39,600 nucleotides of DNA, from the IMG/VR virus record IMGVR_UViG_3300037119_000629, positions 1 to 39,600 of that record. One strand, written 5' to 3'. Source of the DNA: a virus. The translations under genes and the position numbers were made by a program. The notes under the pieces were generated by a model. The model had not been told where the DNA came from, did not search any database, and was given only the letters and a program-made list of their open reading frames with translations. This document shows, in pieces, positions 31,395-37,507 of the stretch (within the stretch, counting starts at the first letter, position 1; each line of letters opens with the position of its first letter).

Positions 31395-32083
31395 GACTGC
31401 ACCTGCGTCGCGCCCAGGGCGTTCTGGAGGGCACCGGCAGCCTGCGCCACCGGGTCGGGGCGGCTGGCCTTCACTCGCTCCCACTGCGCAGCCTGGGTGG
31501 GCTCGATGATCTTCCTGACCACCTCGGCGGTGGACCCCTGGTTGTAGAGGCCGAGTCCGAACTGAGTACCCAGGTAGGTGGCAGCACGCTTCAGCGCATC
31601 CGACTCTGCCGTCTTCAGGGCCATGTCGCACGCCTCCCCGATGTCCCACTGCTGGGAGTGGCCGACCGCCGTCTCGGTGTAGGTGGCACCGAGGCTGGGG
31701 ATGTGCAGCCGGACGGTGGCCTGGGCGATCACCTGGGGGGTCTTCGCGGTGCGCTCCCCGTCCTGCGTCTTCGGCGGGTTGGAGTGCTGGGGGTACGTCT
31801 CGAACTCACGGATCTGGATGATCCGGGTGTCGATGACGTCGGCGCTGAACCCGCCGAACCCGAACACCCGGATGAGGGTGGCCTTCACGTCGTACGCCTC
31901 CAGGTAGGAGAGCGACTGTCCACCCTGGCTGCGCTTGGCGACCCGGCTGGGGTTGAGCGAGGACATCAGTACCCCGACCTGCTCGTCACTCAGTGACGGG
32001 CCGAAGGGGTTGATGGGGCTGGTGCCCCAGGAGATGCTGTCCGCGCCCTCGGTCAGGGCGGTGGTGCTGTCGATGTCTGTCAT
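31391..32083 (-). CDS. Rad52/Rad22-like single-strand annealing protein
   Basis: The ATG is preceded by GAGGATGAGG. The 230-aa product shows the Rad52-family core: SYLEAYDVKATLIRVFGFGGFSADV (helix and first strands), a beta-sheet section (VIAQATVRLHIPSLGATYTETAVG), and the diagnostic MALKTAESDALKRAATYLGTQFGLGLY helix region. Rad52-type annealing proteins form rings that pair complementary single strands during phage recombination and replication. With the Cas4-type nuclease 0.8 kb downstream it makes a nuclease/annealing pair like lambda Red. It is the first gene after a regulatory gap with two palindromes, so it probably has its own control point. Confidence 0.88.
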   Translation of the reverse strand: MTDIDSTTALTEGADSISWGTSPINPFGPSLSDEQVGVLMSSLNPSRVAKRSQGGQSLSYLEAYDVKATLIRVFGFGGFSADVIDTRIIQIREFETYPQHSNPPKTQDGERTAKTPQVIAQATVRLHIPSLGATYTETAVGHSQQWDIGEACDMALKTAESDALKRAATYLGTQFGLGLYNQGSTAEVVRKIIEPTQAAQWERVKASRPDPVAQAAGALQNALGATQVQS

Positions 32084-32113
32084 GACCTCATCCTCTAGCG
32101 GTGGTGTGACATC

Positions 32114-32132
32114 CCTTCCAGTGACTGGAAGG
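32114..32132. promoter_or_regulatory. Dyad element copy 4, perfect 19-bp palindrome
   Basis: CCTTCCAGTGACTGGAAGG is the longest symmetric copy in the window. It lies 30 bases upstream of the Rad52-like gene start, inside the likely leader of its transcript. Confidence 0.8.
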
Positions 32133-32150
32133 CGTCGGAGTTGGAGTTCC

Positions 32151-32168
32151 GACTTACCTACGTAAGTC
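32151..32168. promoter_or_regulatory. Second palindrome, different sequence
   Basis: GACTTAC and GTAAGTC flank a CTAC spacer, an 18-bp near-perfect dyad unrelated to the TTCCAGT type. It overlaps a possible leftward -10 box and may be the site of a second regulator. Confidence 0.55.
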
Positions 32169-32195
32169 TATCATGTGCCCAATGTTACGTCTATC
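32163..32195 (-). promoter_or_regulatory. Candidate leftward promoter with direct repeats
   Basis: On the minus strand, TAGACT (32165-32170) has the TAnnnT form of a -10 box. Two direct repeats on the plus strand, TAAGTCTATC (32163-32172) and TACGTCTATC (32186-32195), are 23 bases apart. The area 32151-32200 is about 58% A+T by hand count, unusual here. It overlaps the 3' end of the HNH gene. No good -35 box is seen, so an activator may be needed. Confidence 0.4.
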
Positions 32196-32503
32196 TTTCC
32201 AGCCCCCTCATGGTCGAGCAGCCAGCCGTTGCCATCCACCACGACGGGGATGACGGCAGGGTCTGCGATGTACCGCGACACCATGAACCCCTGGGCCATG
32301 GCGCTCATCGGGTTGGTGTGAACCCACATGTGGCAGGTGTGGCACAACCACACCCCGTTGCAGGAGCAGTGGGTGTGCTGGTCGCGCACCCGACGTCCCC
32401 TGCGGTGGTGCCACTCGGAGCCTCCGGCGTGGCACCGGATGCACCGGTTCATCTCCCGCTGCTTCACCTGGTCCCGTCGCCAGCCGGGGATCGGGTTAGG
32501 CAT
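32171..32503 (-). CDS. HNH-type protein (110 aa)
   Basis: It starts at the ATG at 32501-32503; a longer ORF reaching upstream is not supported. The product contains RCIRCHAGGSEWHHRRGRR, then DQHTHCSCNGVWLCHTCHMWVHTNP, an HNH/treble-clef fold with two CxxC-type zinc pairs and the WHH histidines. After that comes a conserved GFMVSRYIADPAVIPVV segment. Similar proteins occur widely in actinophage early regions and are usually called HNH endonucleases. Whether it cuts DNA is not certain. The gene borders the regulatory gap. Confidence 0.75.
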   Translation of the reverse strand: MPNPIPGWRRDQVKQREMNRCIRCHAGGSEWHHRRGRRVRDQHTHCSCNGVWLCHTCHMWVHTNPMSAMAQGFMVSRYIADPAVIPVVVDGNGWLLDHEGAGKIDVTLGT

Positions 32504-32711
32504 CGGCCACCTCCGCGAACAGACCAGAGTGGACGCTGGTCCAGGCGTGGGCGGACTCTGCGCAGGACGGGCAGAGGATCTGTGGGTTGGTCCAGCCCAG
32601 CGCGGGCTCATCAGGGAACCAGCCCGCACTGGAGGTGTTGAAGGTCCGGTACCAGGTGAACGACGGTTGATCCTGGCGAACCAGGCGACCGCACCACTTG
32701 CATCTACGCAC
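32496..32711 (-). CDS. Zinc-finger protein (71 aa)
   Basis: It starts at GTG (32709-32711), inside the end of the upstream gene. The protein begins VRRCKWCGRLV, has an aromatic middle (SFTWYRTFNTSSAGWFPDE), and then CPSCAESAHAW, making one four-cysteine zinc ribbon. Overlaps of 8 bases on both sides support it as part of the operon. Function unknown. Confidence 0.65.
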   Translation of the reverse strand: MRRCKWCGRLVRQDQPSFTWYRTFNTSSAGWFPDEPALGWTNPQILCPSCAESAHAWTSVHSGLFAEVADA

Positions 32712-32883
32712 GCGGCACCATCCCCGTCCCGTGGCAGACCTTGCAGACGTGGCCACCGGCCCACTGGGGGCGGTCGCCGTAGCCACCGCACTCCGGGCAC
32801 ATGCGCTGGCTCGGTCCACGGACCAGCATGTAGACGCCGACCAGGACCATGAACACGATCAGTGTTCCGAGGAACCACTCCAT
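32704..32883 (-). CDS. Membrane-anchored DnaJ-type zinc-finger miniprotein (59 aa)
   Basis: The 59-aa frame starts at ATG in a TGATG overlap. Residues 3-22 form one transmembrane helix (WFLGTLIVFMVLVGVYMLV). The rest holds CPECGGYG and CKVCHGTG, two CxxCxGxG-type motifs as in the DnaJ zinc centre. The arrangement points to a membrane-tethered zinc module facing the cytoplasm. Similar short proteins exist in actinophages; their role is unknown. Confidence 0.7.
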   Translation of the reverse strand: MEWFLGTLIVFMVLVGVYMLVRGPSQRMCPECGGYGDRPQWAGGHVCKVCHGTGMVPRA

Positions 32884-33236
32884 CAGAACCCCACCACCTT
32901 GTACTGGATGCCCGCCTCGTTGACCTGACGTATGCAGTCGTAGGTCCCCCGGCTGGTGGCCAGTGGGAAGGCGACACAGTGGTCTGGCTCCAGGCTCACC
33001 ATCCAGCCGTTACGGATGTGGCCAGCAGCCTTTCGGTACACCGACCAGTTGGCCTCCACGGTGACCACGGGCAGGCCACGAGTGCGCGCCCACTGCCTGC
33101 CGATCTGGTCAGCGCCCGTAGCCCCGCCCTCGATGAGCATGAAGTCTCCAATCTGGGCACGGAGAGCATCCAGTTCCTGGAAGATCAGACCAACGTCGTG
33201 GTAGTCACGCGAGCCGGTGATGAGCACCTTCCTCAT
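32883..33236 (-). CDS. SLOG/DUF2493-like nucleotide-binding protein (117 aa)
   Basis: GAGGT precedes the ATG. The protein starts MRKVLITGSRDYHD, the Rossmann-like SLOG (YspA/cpYpsA) opening, followed by FMLIEGGATGADQIGRQWARTRG, whose GGATGAD is the phosphate-binding motif. These proteins bind nucleotides or nucleotide-derived ligands and occur in both phages and defence systems. It lies directly downstream of the primase-helicase gene with an ATGA overlap. A role in nucleotide sensing or anti-defence is possible but not shown. Confidence 0.8.
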   Translation of the reverse strand: MRKVLITGSRDYHDVGLIFQELDALRAQIGDFMLIEGGATGADQIGRQWARTRGLPVVTVEANWSVYRKAAGHIRNGWMVSLEPDHCVAFPLATSRGTYDCIRQVNEAGIQYKVVGF

Positions 33237-34810
33237 GCCGACCTCACATTCTGGGAGCCCTTCAGGTCCGGGCCTGCGTCCATCCACGGCCACTCCACCG
33301 AGTTGGGTGCGCCCCAGCGCAGCCGCTCCGGCCACACCCGTGACCGCTCCCGTGGGTACCGGGTGCGGGTCCAGTCATAGACGCCCTCCTCCCCCTCCAC
33401 CGGGTCCATGCCGTACCCGTAGTCCGGCCACTTCAGGAACAGGCTGGAGCCGTACGGGCGCAGCGACCGTTTCTTGTCACCCGGTGCCCGGTGCGGGGAG
33501 TGGTGCTCCATGAAGATGGCCGACCCGCATACCTCGCGGGACTCGTCGATGGTGCGCTTCAGCCTGCGCACCACGTCGTCGTCCTTCACGTCCCGACCGG
33601 TCAGGTTCTGGATCGGGCCGAGCAGGATCAACTTCGGGCGGTAGGCGTTGACCCGTTCCATCAGCCACTCGCGCCCTTCCAGGGAGGTGAGGTCCGGCTG
33701 GTTCAGGTACTCCATCATCAGGTTCAGCATCCCCGCTGGGATGGGCCGCTTGAAGTGGGCTGCCCTGCCGACCAGGTCGGACCAGGACCGGTGCATCTGG
33801 CGTGGCCCGTTCTCGGCGTCGATCACCAGGGTGCGGACCGGCTCCATCTCATCGAGCGTGAAGGGGTGGATGCCTGCCGCGCACATGACGGCCACCTGCC
33901 GGAACAGGGTGGACTTGCCGTGCCCCTCCAGTCCGGTGATCAGTGCCCGCTCCTCCTCCGCGAGCGTGTCGGGGATGACGAAGCGTTCTGCCGCGAAGTC
34001 CCACTGCACGTAGTCGAGGATGTCCGTCCCCCCGACCGGCGATTCCACCTCGTCAGGCTCCTGGGAGACGTGCAGGAGGTCCGCCAGCGTCCCGCCCTTA
34101 GCCAGGTGGTCGGACACGTCCTTCGCGCCCTCACGGCCCGCCTCGTAGCGCGCAACGGTGCAGTCCGCCGCCTCCAGGAGTTCCGCGACGTACCTGCCGT
34201 GCGCCCTGCCCGGTGCGTCCTTGTCCTGGATGACGTGGACGGTCGACCCACGCAGGGCCTCGGTGTACTCGGGCTGCCACTTCCCGGCACCCATCGGGTT
34301 GGTCGTGGCCACCTCCCCGAGGGCTACCAGGTTGTCGGCGTCCTTCTCGCCCTCGACCACCCAGATGGTGCGCCCGTCCGCGACAGCCGCGATGACGTCA
34401 GGCAGGTGGTAGAGCACCCGCCGTACCCCGTTGAGGTTCCACACCCACTGACCGGAGGTGCCCAGGTGGCGTTGCCGGAACGTCTTCTTCCCGTCGGCCT
34501 GGACCATGCGCAGGGCCTGGAACAACTCCGCCCCATCCTCATCGGTGTACGAGTACACGACGGGTGCGGGGCGGATGGGCTGGACCTTGGCTTCGAGTGG
34601 TTTGCAGATCTCGTTCCAGTCGAGATTGGCTTCGGCGATGATCTCCTCGGTGGGGCAGCCTGCGTGACACATCAGGGTGACCGGCTGGTCAGTCCCTGCG
34701 GAGACGTGGAGGGAGGCGTTCCCATCTGGGTGGGCTGGGCACTGCACCATCACGGAGCCTGACTGACCTGACCTGACCGCGACAATGGCGTCCTCCAGTG
34801 CGACGCTCAC
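33233..34810 (-). CDS. Primase-helicase (CHC2 zinc, TOPRIM and RecA-type ATPase)
   Basis: 525 aa, starting at GTG in a GTGA overlap. Residues 20-52 are a zinc motif of CHC2 style (VQCPAHPDGNASLHV and LMCHAGC). Residues 148-200 are a TOPRIM domain, with VVEGEKDADNL and QDKDAPG providing the metal-binding acids. Residues 283-470 are a RecA-like ATPase: Walker A GLEGHGKST at 293-301, LVIDAENG, and RPKLILLGPIQNL, where the usual Walker-B Asp is replaced by Gly, as is common in actinophage RepA/AAA_25 forms. A complete RNA polymerase domain as in DnaG is not evident between zinc and TOPRIM. It likely unwinds DNA and may prime at the fork, together with the initiator gene just upstream. Confidence 0.88.
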   Translation of the reverse strand: MSVALEDAIVAVRSGQSGSVMVQCPAHPDGNASLHVSAGTDQPVTLMCHAGCPTEEIIAEANLDWNEICKPLEAKVQPIRPAPVVYSYTDEDGAELFQALRMVQADGKKTFRQRHLGTSGQWVWNLNGVRRVLYHLPDVIAAVADGRTIWVVEGEKDADNLVALGEVATTNPMGAGKWQPEYTEALRGSTVHVIQDKDAPGRAHGRYVAELLEAADCTVARYEAGREGAKDVSDHLAKGGTLADLLHVSQEPDEVESPVGGTDILDYVQWDFAAERFVIPDTLAEEERALITGLEGHGKSTLFRQVAVMCAAGIHPFTLDEMEPVRTLVIDAENGPRQMHRSWSDLVGRAAHFKRPIPAGMLNLMMEYLNQPDLTSLEGREWLMERVNAYRPKLILLGPIQNLTGRDVKDDDVVRRLKRTIDESREVCGSAIFMEHHSPHRAPGDKKRSLRPYGSSLFLKWPDYGYGMDPVEGEEGVYDWTRTRYPRERSRVWPERLRWGAPNSVEWPWMDAGPDLKGSQNVRSA

Positions 34811-34998
34811 GCCTCCGCCCGCAGCGCGCGCATCGCGTCAGTGGGCTCCGGCTCAGCCGGGTGGTTGTCGTCGGGGTGGTGGTGGTGGGACCACCATCCG
34901 TCCAGCCTGTCGTACTCCGCGCCGTTCCAGGCGGTGTACTCGATGAAGCAGATGCCGTCCCCGCAGGTGGTGCAGGTGCTGGTCAGTTGGTCGTCCAT
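34807..34998 (-). CDS. Small acidic protein between initiator and primase-helicase (63 aa)
   Basis: Three in-frame starts exist. ATG at 34996-34998 has GAGG at the best spacing; a GTG at 35010 would give the GTGA overlap instead and add four residues. The product has CTTCGDGICFIEYTAWNG, a His-run (WWSHHHHPDDNHP) and an acidic end. It may carry a small metal site. No family is known. Confidence 0.6.
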   Translation of the reverse strand: MDDQLTSTCTTCGDGICFIEYTAWNGAEYDRLDGWWSHHHHPDDNHPAEPEPTDAMRALRAEA

Positions 34999-35006
34999 GC
35001 TCATCC

Positions 35007-35711
35007 TCACTCGTACCAGGGACGCGAGTCCCGCTCATCCTCAGCAGGGGCGGCTGCCTCCGCCTGCGCTTGGTGCTCGTCCTGCACGAACCACTTCACC
35101 CACTCCTCCGCGACGGGTCGGCGCTCGTTGCGCTTCCGGTCCGCGAGGTACTTGGTGAGGTGCATCGTAGGTTCCCACGCCTTGGCGATGGAGTCCACTG
35201 TTTCCCATGCGGAGATCCAGTCGTTCTTCTCCTGGGTGGTGTGGTCTTTCAATGCTGCCCTGGCGAACTTCGGGAACGTGCTTTCAGTTACTGGAATCTC
35301 GGGGGGTGGGGGTTGTGCAGGTTCGTGCACTCGCCCTGTACTCACCTCTTCCTCAACCACATCTGGTTCTTTATTGGTGGTTCTTACGGTTATGGGTGCA
35401 CCGTCGTGCACCCCTTTGGGAACGTCGGTGCAGGGTGCACCGTCGTGCACCCCTGTCGGTACGTGCACTCGGTAGAGCGTGGAGTGGCCAGGTCGCGACT
35501 CCCTGGAGAGCCAGCCCCGCTCCTCCAGTTTGGCTAGCGTGGCGTACGTGGCTCGCGTTCCGATGCGACAACGTCGGGCAATCCGCTCGACTGATGGGAA
35601 GCACAACCCCTCCTCATTCGCATGATCCGCGACACAGAGAAGGACCAGGAGACTCGTTCCCTTCACGTCCTTCGCCTGGTCCCAGACGGCACCCATCCAG
35701 GTGATGCTCAT
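35007..35711 (-). CDS. Winged-helix replication initiator-like protein
   Basis: The 234-aa product begins MSITWMGAVWDQAKDVKGTS and has a HTH_36-type winged helix: LLVLLCVADHANEEGLCFPSVERIARRC, then TRATYATLAKLEERGWLSRE. This is the DNA-binding domain of many phage replication initiators. A linker of about 70 residues follows. It is low in structure and contains the repeated GVHDGAP. The C-terminal helical part (WISAWETVDSIAKAWEPTMHLTKYL, EEWVKWFVQDEHQAQAE) could recruit the helicase. It lies directly upstream of the primase-helicase, the usual initiator-helicase order. The linker-coding DNA holds inverted GTGCAC repeats and a dyad element. Confidence 0.75.
   Translation of the reverse strand: MSITWMGAVWDQAKDVKGTSLLVLLCVADHANEEGLCFPSVERIARRCRIGTRATYATLAKLEERGWLSRESRPGHSTLYRVHVPTGVHDGAPCTDVPKGVHDGAPITVRTTNKEPDVVEEEVSTGRVHEPAQPPPPEIPVTESTFPKFARAALKDHTTQEKNDWISAWETVDSIAKAWEPTMHLTKYLADRKRNERRPVAEEWVKWFVQDEHQAQAEAAAPAEDERDSRPWYE
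35282..35296. promoter_or_regulatory. Dyad element copy 5 (one mismatch), inside the initiator gene
   Basis: TTTCAGTTACTGGAA matches the consensus in 14 of 15 positions. It lies in the linker-coding part of the initiator gene (codons for P-V-T-E), about 100 bases from the GTGCAC repeats. Confidence 0.6.
35325..35468. repeat. GTGCAC inverted repeats, candidate replication origin
   Basis: GTGCAC occurs at 35325, 35396, 35406, 35435, 35445 and 35463. Two 22-bp identical copies (35394-35415 and 35433-35454) each contain GGGTGCAC and GTGCACCC around a 4-base CGTC spacer, and they repeat with a 39-base period. The 60 bases before them (35341-35400) are about 53% A+T by hand count, well above the surroundings. 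Iterons plus an A+T-rich stretch inside an initiator gene resemble the origin within the lambda O gene. A plain protein-level duplication (GVHDGAP twice) is the alternative. Confidence 0.5.
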
Positions 35712-36028
35712 CGCGGATCACCTGTCATCTTGCGGAGGTTGCAAGGACCGCAGGCCCAGACCAGGTTGGTGCGTTCGTGACCACCGCCGCGAGATTGGGC
35801 GACCCGGTGGTCGAGGGTGTACGTCTCCATGGTCAGCCACTCATCGCAGTACGCACAGGATGGCATGGCCAACTCGAACAGCATCTCAATCACACGTTGC
35901 CTGCGGACCTTCGACCACTCGTGCCGCGTTCGTGACTGACAGGTTCGGCAGATCAGCGTGCGACTGTCTCGTCGCCATGGCGTGAACTCTGTCCCGCAGG
36001 TCACGCACTCGATGGGCTGGTTCTTCAC
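35708..36028 (-). CDS. HNH endonuclease with zinc ribbon (106 aa)
   Basis: The start chosen is GTG (36026-36028) with AAAGGGGAG at good spacing. The frame is open further to 36211, but that stretch has unlike composition and no good site. Residues 1-35 are a four-cysteine ribbon (CVTCGTEF, CRTCQSR). The HNH core follows: CAYCDEWLTMETYTLDHRVAQSRGGG, then ERTNLVWACGPCNLRKM, with the HNH His in LDH, the Asn in TNLV and a zinc pair. Such enzymes nick or cut DNA and may be free-standing homing or packaging-related. It is the first gene of the leftward operon. Confidence 0.82.
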   Translation of the reverse strand: MKNQPIECVTCGTEFTPWRRDSRTLICRTCQSRTRHEWSKVRRQRVIEMLFELAMPSCAYCDEWLTMETYTLDHRVAQSRGGGHERTNLVWACGPCNLRKMTGDPR

Positions 36029-36173
36029 ACCACTCCCCTTTCTTCTAGGGGAGGAACCGGAGGCTGCACTACACTGGACGCCAGCGCGTTCCAGCGTGGT
36101 GACCTCCTGTTTCTCCATGGTTTCCAGGTGGGTCATCGGTGAACCCCCGTACCTCATCCTCCGGGCGGCCACC

Positions 36174-36206
36174 AGGCCCCTCCTGTGTTGGAGCAGGGGG
36201 GGCCTT
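36174..36206 (+). terminator. Terminator-like hairpin in divergent gap
   Basis: AGGCCCCTCCTG pairs with CAGGGGGGGCCT (one G-T pair) around TGTTGGAG, followed by TTCTCATATTCAG on the plus strand. It would stop rightward readthrough before the endolysin unit. The rest of the gap 36029-36281 contains the endolysin promoter candidate and no gene that I can support. Confidence 0.55.
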
Positions 36207-36245
36207 CTCATATTCAGTTAGGGTCCAGAGTTTACCTCCCTCATG

Positions 36246-36274
36246 TGTGACATGTCCATGTTCCGGGGTACCCT
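36246..36274 (+). promoter_or_regulatory. Candidate promoter for endolysin unit, leaderless
   Basis: TGTGAC (36246-36251) and TACCCT (36269-36274) are 17 bases apart and resemble actinobacterial sigma-70-type boxes. Transcription would start at about 36280-36282, that is at the ATG of the next gene (36282), which has no ribosome-binding site. The mRNA would therefore be leaderless, a common form in actinobacteria. Confidence 0.45.
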
Positions 36275-36281
36275 CTAGGCC

Positions 36282-36428
36282 ATGACGGATGAGACGCCAC
36301 CGGTCCTGGACACCAGCGAACCAGCCGTGATCCCGCCCAACAACGGCGGACCTCACGAGGGTGACGTGCCCGTCGACCTCCTCGACCAGGCACCGTTCGA
36401 CCTGGGCAAGAAGGTGTCCGACCAGTGA
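36282..36428 (+). CDS. Small acidic protein upstream of endolysin (48 aa)
   Basis: The ATG has no Shine-Dalgarno sequence, consistent with a leaderless start. The product is acidic and Pro-rich (MTDETPPVLDTSEPAVIPPN, HEGDVPVDLLDQAPFDLGKK) and lacks a membrane helix, so it is not a holin. It ends in GTGA overlapping the endolysin start and may serve mainly to couple translation, or have a regulatory function. Confidence 0.65.
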   Translation: MTDETPPVLDTSEPAVIPPNNGGPHEGDVPVDLLDQAPFDLGKKVSDQ

Positions 36429-37507
36429 CCTCGGCCAACTCCGTCCTCGCCATCGCGGCCAGTCAGATCGGCTACCTCGAAGGGGCCAGGAACAACACCA
36501 AGTACGGCGCGTGGTACGGGCTGAACTTCAACCCGTGGTGCGACATGTTTGTGTCGTGGTGCTTCGACCAGGCCGGTGGTGCCGACATCGGTGGCCACTT
36601 CGCCTACTGCCCCAGCCACGTCAACTGGTTCAAGAACCGGAACCAGTGGCAGAGCAAGTACGCAACACCCGTTCGGGGTGATGTCGTCTTCTACTCGTGG
36701 AGCCAGAACGGCGTGGCCGACCACGTCGGGATCGTCGAGTCCGTCAGCAGCAACCCCTCCGTCCCCTGCGTGGCCATCGAGGGCAACTCCTCCAACGCTG
36801 CCACCTCCGAGGGTGTGGCCGTGGCCCGCCACCAGCGCAGCATCGCCTACATCATGGGCTTCGGGCGACCGGCCTACGACAACGCCGCGTACCGCCCGCC
36901 CATCGACCCCACCCCGGTGGACTGGGACGGTGTGTCCTATCCCGGTGCCGCCGCCTTTAACCTGGGCTCCTACCACCCGGCTGTCACGAAGTTGGGGCAG
37001 ATGCTGGTGGCCAAGGGCTACGGCGCGGCCTACAAGGTGGGGCCAGGCGTGCCCATGGGGCAGGCTGACGTGGACAACACGCGCTCCTTCCAGTTGGCCC
37101 AGGGCTGGACCGGCACGGACGCTGACGGCTACCCAGGGCCGGAGACGTGGCGGCGGCTGAGCACCACCGCCACGCCCCCACCCCCACCTCCCCCACCTGC
37201 CGTGAAGGTCCCGCCGACCCAGGGATACCAGGGCAACGTGTACCTGGGGAAGTTGCACCGTGGCCAGCAGGACAGCGACTCGGTGCGGGTGTTCCAGCGT
37301 GCGCTGCGCAACTACCCAGGGATCAGCACCATCCCGTTGAACCCGTCCGGGGTGACCGGTAACTACGGGTCGGAGACCGAGGCGATGTGCCGCAAGGTCT
37401 ACGAGACGTTCAACCAGTGGCAGCCTGGCGCTGGTTGGGGGGATGGCGACCTCGGCACCCCAGGCCGTGGCCTGCTCGACAAGTTGGGGTGCCGGATCGT
37501 CGGCTAG
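36425..37507 (+). CDS. Endolysin: CHAP-type amidase/peptidase with two wall-binding repeats
   Basis: 360 aa starting at GTG. Residues 1-155 are a CHAP/NlpC-type catalytic domain: NPWCDMFVSWCFDQAG holds the active cysteine (first Cys of WCDMFVSWC), VADHVGIVES the active histidine, and VAIEGNSSN the third position. Residues 178-240 are a peptidoglycan-binding domain (YHPAVTKLGQMLVAKGYG ... DADGYPGPETWRRL). After a run of eight prolines a second binding domain follows (DSVRVFQRALRNYPG ... NYGSETEAMCRKVYE). The enzyme cleaves peptide or amide bonds in cell-wall peptidoglycan at the end of infection. No signal peptide is seen, so a holin is needed. Its TAG stop shares CTAG with the stop of the convergent gene. 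Confidence 0.9.
   Translation: MTSANSVLAIAASQIGYLEGARNNTKYGAWYGLNFNPWCDMFVSWCFDQAGGADIGGHFAYCPSHVNWFKNRNQWQSKYATPVRGDVVFYSWSQNGVADHVGIVESVSSNPSVPCVAIEGNSSNAATSEGVAVARHQRSIAYIMGFGRPAYDNAAYRPPIDPTPVDWDGVSYPGAAAFNLGSYHPAVTKLGQMLVAKGYGAAYKVGPGVPMGQADVDNTRSFQLAQGWTGTDADGYPGPETWRRLSTTATPPPPPPPPAVKVPPTQGYQGNVYLGKLHRGQQDSDSVRVFQRALRNYPGISTIPLNPSGVTGNYGSETEAMCRKVYETFNQWQPGAGWGDGDLGTPGRGLLDKLGCRIVG

Noticed and set aside
33168-33182. ATCCAGTTCCTGGAA resembling the dyad element
   Set aside because: Two mismatches, one of which breaks the conserved centre-right half, and it lies in conserved coding sequence of the SLOG gene; probably chance.
36029-36211. N-terminal extension of the HNH gene up to a GTG at 36211
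   Set aside because: The extension is Arg-rich and unlike a protein, runs through a terminator hairpin, and the internal GTG has a strong ribosome-binding site.
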